Shown here in pieces: positions 48,301 to 54,300 of a stretch of 64,000 nucleotides of DNA. Every line of letters starts with the position of its first letter. Positions within the stretch are counted from its first letter, which is position 1. The translations under genes and the position numbers were made by a program. The DNA lies in contig CAVSJI010000001.1 of the NCBI GenBank assembly GCA_963728365.1, forward strand, positions 1 through 64,000. Direction: 5' to 3'. This DNA is from VRUE01 sp963728365. GTDB taxonomy: Bacteria; Actinomycetota; Thermoleophilia; Solirubrobacterales; 70-9. The notes below the pieces were generated by a model. The model saw only the letters and a list, made by a program, of their open reading frames with translations, made no database searches and had not been told where the DNA came from.

Positions 48301-51300
48301 CACCGCGCCGCCGCGATCGGCGCCGATCGCGAGGAGCTGCGCCGCGAGCTGGAGGCGATCGCCACCGGCGACCCCGGCGCGATCGTCGCCCGCGCCCGCG
48401 CCGGCCGCACCGCCTTCCTCTTCACCGGCCAGGGCTCGCAGCGACCCGGGATGGGCGCCGAGCTGCGCGAGGCCCACCCGGCCTACGCGCGCGCCCTCGA
48501 GCAGGCCTTCGAGGCGCTCGACCCCCACCTCGACCGCCCGCTCGCCGAGCTGGTCTTCGCCGCCCCCGGCTCGCCCGAGGCCGAGCTGCTCGGCGATACG
48601 ACCTACGCCCAGCCGGCGCTCTTCGCCACCGAGGTGGCGCTGTGCAGGCTGCTCGAGAGCTGGGGTCTGCGGCCCGATCTGCTCGCCGGCCACTCGGTCG
48701 GCGAGATCGTCGCCGCCCACCTCGGCGGGGTCCTCACGCTGGCCGACGCGGCGCAGCTGGTCTGCGCCCGCGGCGCGCTGATGGGCGCCCTGCCCGCCGG
48801 CGGGGCGATGCTGGCGGTCGAGGCGACCGAGGCGGAGGTCGCGGCGGCCCTCGCCGGCCGCGAGGCGGAGCTCTCGATCGCCGCCGTCAACGCGCCGCGC
48901 TCGGTCGTCGTCTCCGGCGCCGCTGCGGCCGTCGCCGAGCAGGAGGAGCGCTGGCGCGGCGAGGGCCGCAAGGTCAAGCGCCTCGAGGTGTCCCACGCCT
49001 TCCACTCGCCGCTGATCGAGCCGATGCTCGAGCCCTTCGTCGAGCTGGTCGCCACGCTCGAGCCGGCCGAGCCGCGCATCCCGGTCGTCTCCAACCTCAC
49101 CGGCGAGCTGCTCAGCGCCGCCCAGGCCGCCGACCCCGCCTACTGGGTCGCCCACGCCCGCCAGCCGGTGCGTTTCGCCGACGGGGTCGCTGCCCTCCTG
49201 GCCCAGGGCGCCACCACGCTGGTCGAGCTCGGTCCCGACCCGGCCCTGACCGCGATGGCCGCCGAGTGCGTCGCCGCCGAGGAGAAGCCGCCGGCCCTGA
49301 TCGCGACCCTGCGCGAGGGCCGCCCGGAGGCCCGGGCGCTGACCGCTGCCCTCGCCGCTGCCCACGCTTCCGGCGCCCGGGTCGAGTGGCCCGCCTTCTT
49401 CGGCGCCGGCACGCGCCGCGTCAAGCTCCCCACCTACCCGTTCCAGCGCCAGCGCTACTGGCCCGAGGCGCCCCCCGCGGCCCCCGCCGACGCCGGCTCG
49501 ATGGGCCTCGCCGACGCCGGCCATCCACTGCTCGGGGCGGCGATCGAGAGTCCGGTCGACGAGAGCCTCGTGCTTGCCGGCCGCCTCTCGCTCGCCACTC
49601 ACCCCTGGCTGCGCGACCACGCTGTCGGCGGGGTGACGCTCGTGCCCGGAGCGCTGCTCCTCGAGCTGGCCCTGCGCGCCGCCGAGCAGGCCGGCTGCGG
49701 CTCGGTCGCGCAGCTCGACCTGCGCGCCCCGCTGACCCTGACCGAGGACGGCGCCGTTCAGCTGCGAGTCATCGTCGGCGCCCCGGGCTCCGGCGGCGAG
49801 CGGCCGCTCCAGGTCCACGCGCGTCCCGAGTCGAGCGAGGAGGAGCCCGACCCGCGCTGGACCCTGCACGCCGAGGGCGAGCTCGGCGCCGGGGCGGCGC
49901 CCGCCCCCGGTCCGCCCGACGCATGGCCGCCGGAGGGCGCCGAGCGGCTCGACGCCGAGCATCTCTACGACCGCCTCGCCGAGGCCGGCTTCGACCACGG
50001 CGCCGCGTTCCGCGGCCTCGGCGCCGTCTGGCGGCGCGGCGGGGATCAGGGCTTCGCCGAGGTGGCGCTCGCAGAGGATCAGGAGGGCGACGCCTGGCGC
50101 TTCAGGCTCCATCCGGCATTGCTCGACCCGTTGCTGCAGGCCGGCTTCGACATGATCCTGGCGGCGGCGGGGGAGCGCGCCGGCCGGCCGCTGCTCGCCT
50201 CGTCCTTCCGCGAAGTCAGCGTCGCCCTCGCCGGGCAGCCGGCGCTGCGCGCCGCGCTTGCCCGCGCCGAGGACGGCCTGCGGCTCGAGCTCCTCAGCGC
50301 CGACGGCGCGCCGCTCGGCTCGATCGGCGCTGCGCTCGCCGAGGAGCTCGACTCCGACGAGCTGCGCCGGTCCTCCAGCCTGCGCGCCCTGCACCGGGTC
50401 GAGTGGGTCGAGGTCGAGGCCGCCGCCGAGCCCGAGCCGCCCGGAGCGGTCGTCCTCGACGCTCGCTCCTGGGGGGCCGGCGAGCCGGGGCTGGCGGGCT
50501 CCGCGCGAGCCGTCGCCGCGCGGGGCCTGGCCGAGGCGAGGAAATGGATCGCTGGCGAGGAGGCGCCCGAGGGCCGGCTCGCCTTTCTCACCGAGGGCGC
50601 CGTCTCGACCGCTCCGGGCGAGGCGCCGAACCTCGCCGCCGCGCCGCTCGCCGGGTTGATCCGCTCGGCTCATTCCGAGAGGCCCGACCGCTTCGCCCTC
50701 GTCGACCTCGACGGCGCCCCCGAGTCCGAGGCCGCCCTCCCGCGGGCGCTCGCCCTCGCCGAGCGCGAGCCGCAGATCGCGGTGCGCGACGGCCGCCTGC
50801 TCGCGCCCCGGCTCGCGGTCGCCGGCGAGCCGCCCGAGAGCCTCCCGGCGCCAGGCGCGCTCGACCCCGAGCGCACCGTGCTGGTCACCGGCGGCACCAG
50901 CGGCCTCGGCGCGCTCGTCGCCCGCCACCTTGCCGAGGCCCACGGCGCCCGTCACCTGCTGCTGCTCAGCCGTCGGGGCGAGGAAGCGCCGGGAGCCGCC
51001 GGGCTGCGCGCCGAGCTGGAGGGGTGCGGCGCCTCGGTGACGGTCGTCGCCTGCGACGTCACCGACCGCGCCGCCCTGGCCGCGACCCTCGCCGCGATCC
51101 CGGACGAGCACCCGCTCGGCGCCGTCGTCCATTCGGCCGCGGTGTTCGACGACGCGACGCTCGAGTCGCTCGACGGCGAGCGCCTCGAGCGCGTGATGCG
51201 GCCCAAGGTCGACGCCGCCCTGCACCTGCACGAGCTGACCGAGGAGCTCGACCTTTCCCACTTCCTTCTCTTCTCCTCCGCCGCCGGGGTCGTCGGCGGC

Positions 51301-54300
51301 GCCGGGCAGGCGGCCTATGCCGCGGCCAACGTCTTCGGCGACGCCCTCGCCGCCAGCCGGAGAGCCGCCGGCCTTCCGGCCACCTCGCTCGCCTGGGGCC
51401 TCTGGCTCGAGCAGCTCGTCCAGGGGGCCCTGAAGGGCGTCGACCGCGAGCTCGTCGACCGCTACGCGCAGCAGATCCGTATGCGGCTCGGCTTCGCGCC
51501 GATGCCGACCGAGCAGGGGCTCGACCTGCTCGACGCGGCCCTCGGCCGCCCCGAGCCGCTGTTCGTGCCGGCGCCCTTCGATGCCGCCGCGCTGCGCTCG
51601 CGCGCCGCCGCCGGCTCCCTGAGCAGCGTGCTGCGCGGCCTCGTCCGCGTCTCCGAGAGCGACGATCGGGCGGCCGGCTCGCTTGCCGTGCGGCTCGGCG
51701 AGGTCCCCGAGGACGAGCGGCCGGCGGTCGTGCTCGACCTGGTCCGCACCCACACGGCCGCCGTGCTCGGCCACTCCTCCGCCGCCGCGATCGAGCCCGA
51801 CCGCGCCTTCCAGGAGCTGGGCTTCGACTCGCTCGCCGCCCTGGAGCTGCGCAACCGGCTCAGCGCCGCGAGCGGGGTGCAGCTCGCCGCGACCGTGATC
51901 TTCGACTACCCCTCGGCCGCCGCCCTCGCCGCGCACCTGCTCACCGAGGCCGGCGCCGTCGGCGCGGGGGCGCAGGTCGCCGTCAAGGCCCGGATCAGCG
52001 ACGAGCCGATCGCGATCGTCGGCATGTCGTGCCGCTACCCGGGCGGCGTCGCCTCGCCCGAGGACTTCTGGAGGATGCTCGAGGAGGGCCGCGACGCGAT
52101 CGGCCCCTTCCCCGACGACCGCGGCGTCGACCCGGAGAGCCTCGAGGGGCTCGACGGCGCCGCCGCCTTCGGGGGCTTCCTCCCCGATGCCGGCGAGTTC
52201 GACCCCGGCTTCTTCGGCATCTCTCCGCGCGACGCCCTCTCGATCGACCCCCAGCAGCGACTGCCGCTCGAAGGCGCCTGGGAGGCGCTCGAGGACGCCG
52301 CCCTCGACCCGACCGCCCTGCGCGGCACCGAGGCCGGCGTCTTCATCGGCGCCAGCGCCGGCGACTACGCCTACGCGGCGGGCGCCGCCGGGGTCGCCTC
52401 CTCGACCACCGACCGCGGCCTCAGCGTGATCTCGGGCCGCATCGCCTACGCGCTCGGCCTCGTCGGCCCGACGATGACCGTCGACACCGCCTGCTCGTCA
52501 TCGCTCGTCGCCCTGCACCTCGCCGCCAACGCCCTGCGCGCCGGGGAGTGCGACCTCGCCCTGAGCGGCGGCGTCTCGGTCTTCGCCACGCCCTTCGGCA
52601 CGATGGACGTCAGCGGCGCCGGCGGGATCGCCCCCGACGGGCGCTGCAAGTCCTTCGCCGAGGCCGCCGACGGCACCGGCTTCGCCGAGGGCAGCGGCAT
52701 GCTCGTGCTCGAGCGACTCTCCGACGCGCTCGCCAACGGCCACCGGGTGCTGGCCACGATCCGCGGCTCGGCCGTCAACCAGGACGGCGCCTCCAACGGC
52801 CTCACCGCGCCCAACGGGCCCTCGCAGGAACGGGTGATCCGCCAGGCGCTCGCCAACGCCGGCCTCGAGCCGGGCGACGTCGACGCGGTCGAGGCGCACG
52901 GCACCGGCACCAGCCTCGGCGACCCGATCGAGGCCGGCGCGCTGCTCGCCACCTACGGCCGCGAGCGCGAGCGGCCGCTCTGGCTCGGCTCGGTCAAGTC
53001 GAACATCGGCCACGCGGCGGCCGCGGCGGGCGTCGCCGGCGTGATCAAGTCCGTGCTGGCGATGCGCGAGGGCGTCCTGCCGCGAACCCTGCACGTAGAC
53101 GCCCCCTCCACCAAGATCGAGTGGGAGGCGGGCGCGGTCGAGCTGCTCACCGAGCCGGTCGAGTGGCAGGCGAACGGCCGTCCCCGCCGCGCCGCCGTCT
53201 CCGCCTTCGGCATCAGCGGCACCAACGCCCACGTGGTGCTCGAGCAGCCGCCGTCTCCGCCCCCCGCGGTCGCCGCCGACGGCGACGGCGCGGGGAAGGA
53301 GGGCGAGGGAGTACCTCAACCGCCCCTGCCCGGCGCGCCGCCGCTGGTCCTCTCGGCGAAATCGCCCGAGGCGCTGGCCGGCGTCGCCGCACGCCTCCTC
53401 GACCACGTCGAGGCGCGGCCGGAGCTGGACGCCGGCGACCTCGCCTACTCGCTCGCCCTCACCCGGGCCCGCTTCGAGCAGCGCGCGGTCAGCGCCGCCG
53501 CCGACCGCGAGGGCCACCTCGCCGCGCTGCGCGCGCTCGCCGCCGGCGAGGAGTCGCCGGACCTGGCGCTCGGCGCGGCCCGCGCCGACCAGGCGCCCGT
53601 CTTCCTCTTCCCCGGCCAGGGCTCGCAGTGGCTCGGCATGGGCGTCGAGCTGCTCGCCGAGTCACCGTCCTTCGCGCGCTTCTTCGCCGAGTGCGAGGAG
53701 GCGCTCGCGCCGCACCTCGATTGGTCGTTGCGCGACGCCCTGGCCGGCGTCCCGGGCGCCGCCTCGCTGGAGCGGATCGAGGTCGTGCAGCCAGCGCTCT
53801 TCGCGGTGATGGTCGCGCTGGCGAAGCTCTGGCGAGCCTGCGGAGTCGAGCCGGCCGCGACCCTCGGCCACTCCCAGGGCGAGATCGCCGCCGCCCACAT
53901 CAGCGGCGGCCTGACCCTCGAGGACGCCGCCCGGATCGCCGCTCTGCGCAGCCGGCTTATCTCGCGCCTCGCCGGGCAGGGATCGATGGTCTCGGTGGCG
54001 CTGGCGGCCGAGGAGCTCGAGCCGCGCCTCGCTCGCTGGGACGGGGGGATCGAGATCGCCGCACGCAACGGACCGCACTCGACCATCCTCTCCGCCGATC
54101 CGGGCCCAGCCGCCGAGCTCGTCGCCGAGTGCGAGGCGGAGGGCGTCCGCGCCCGCGAGATCCCGGCCACGATCCCCTCCCACTCGGCTCGGGTCGAGCC
54201 GCTGCGCGACGAGCTTCTCGAGGCGCTTGCGCCGCTCGCGCCGCGCGCCGGCGACGTGCCCTTCCACTCGACCGTCACCGGCGGCCCGCTCGACACCCGC

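Noticed and set aside
1181..51936. Very long minus-strand open frames opposite the PKS genes (several over 900 residues, for example 5192-9829 and 22235-27334)
   Set aside because: They are complements of the third-position GC bias in the PKS reading frame, repeat with the module period, and show no known domains. The + strand frame has complete, motif-perfect PKS domains.
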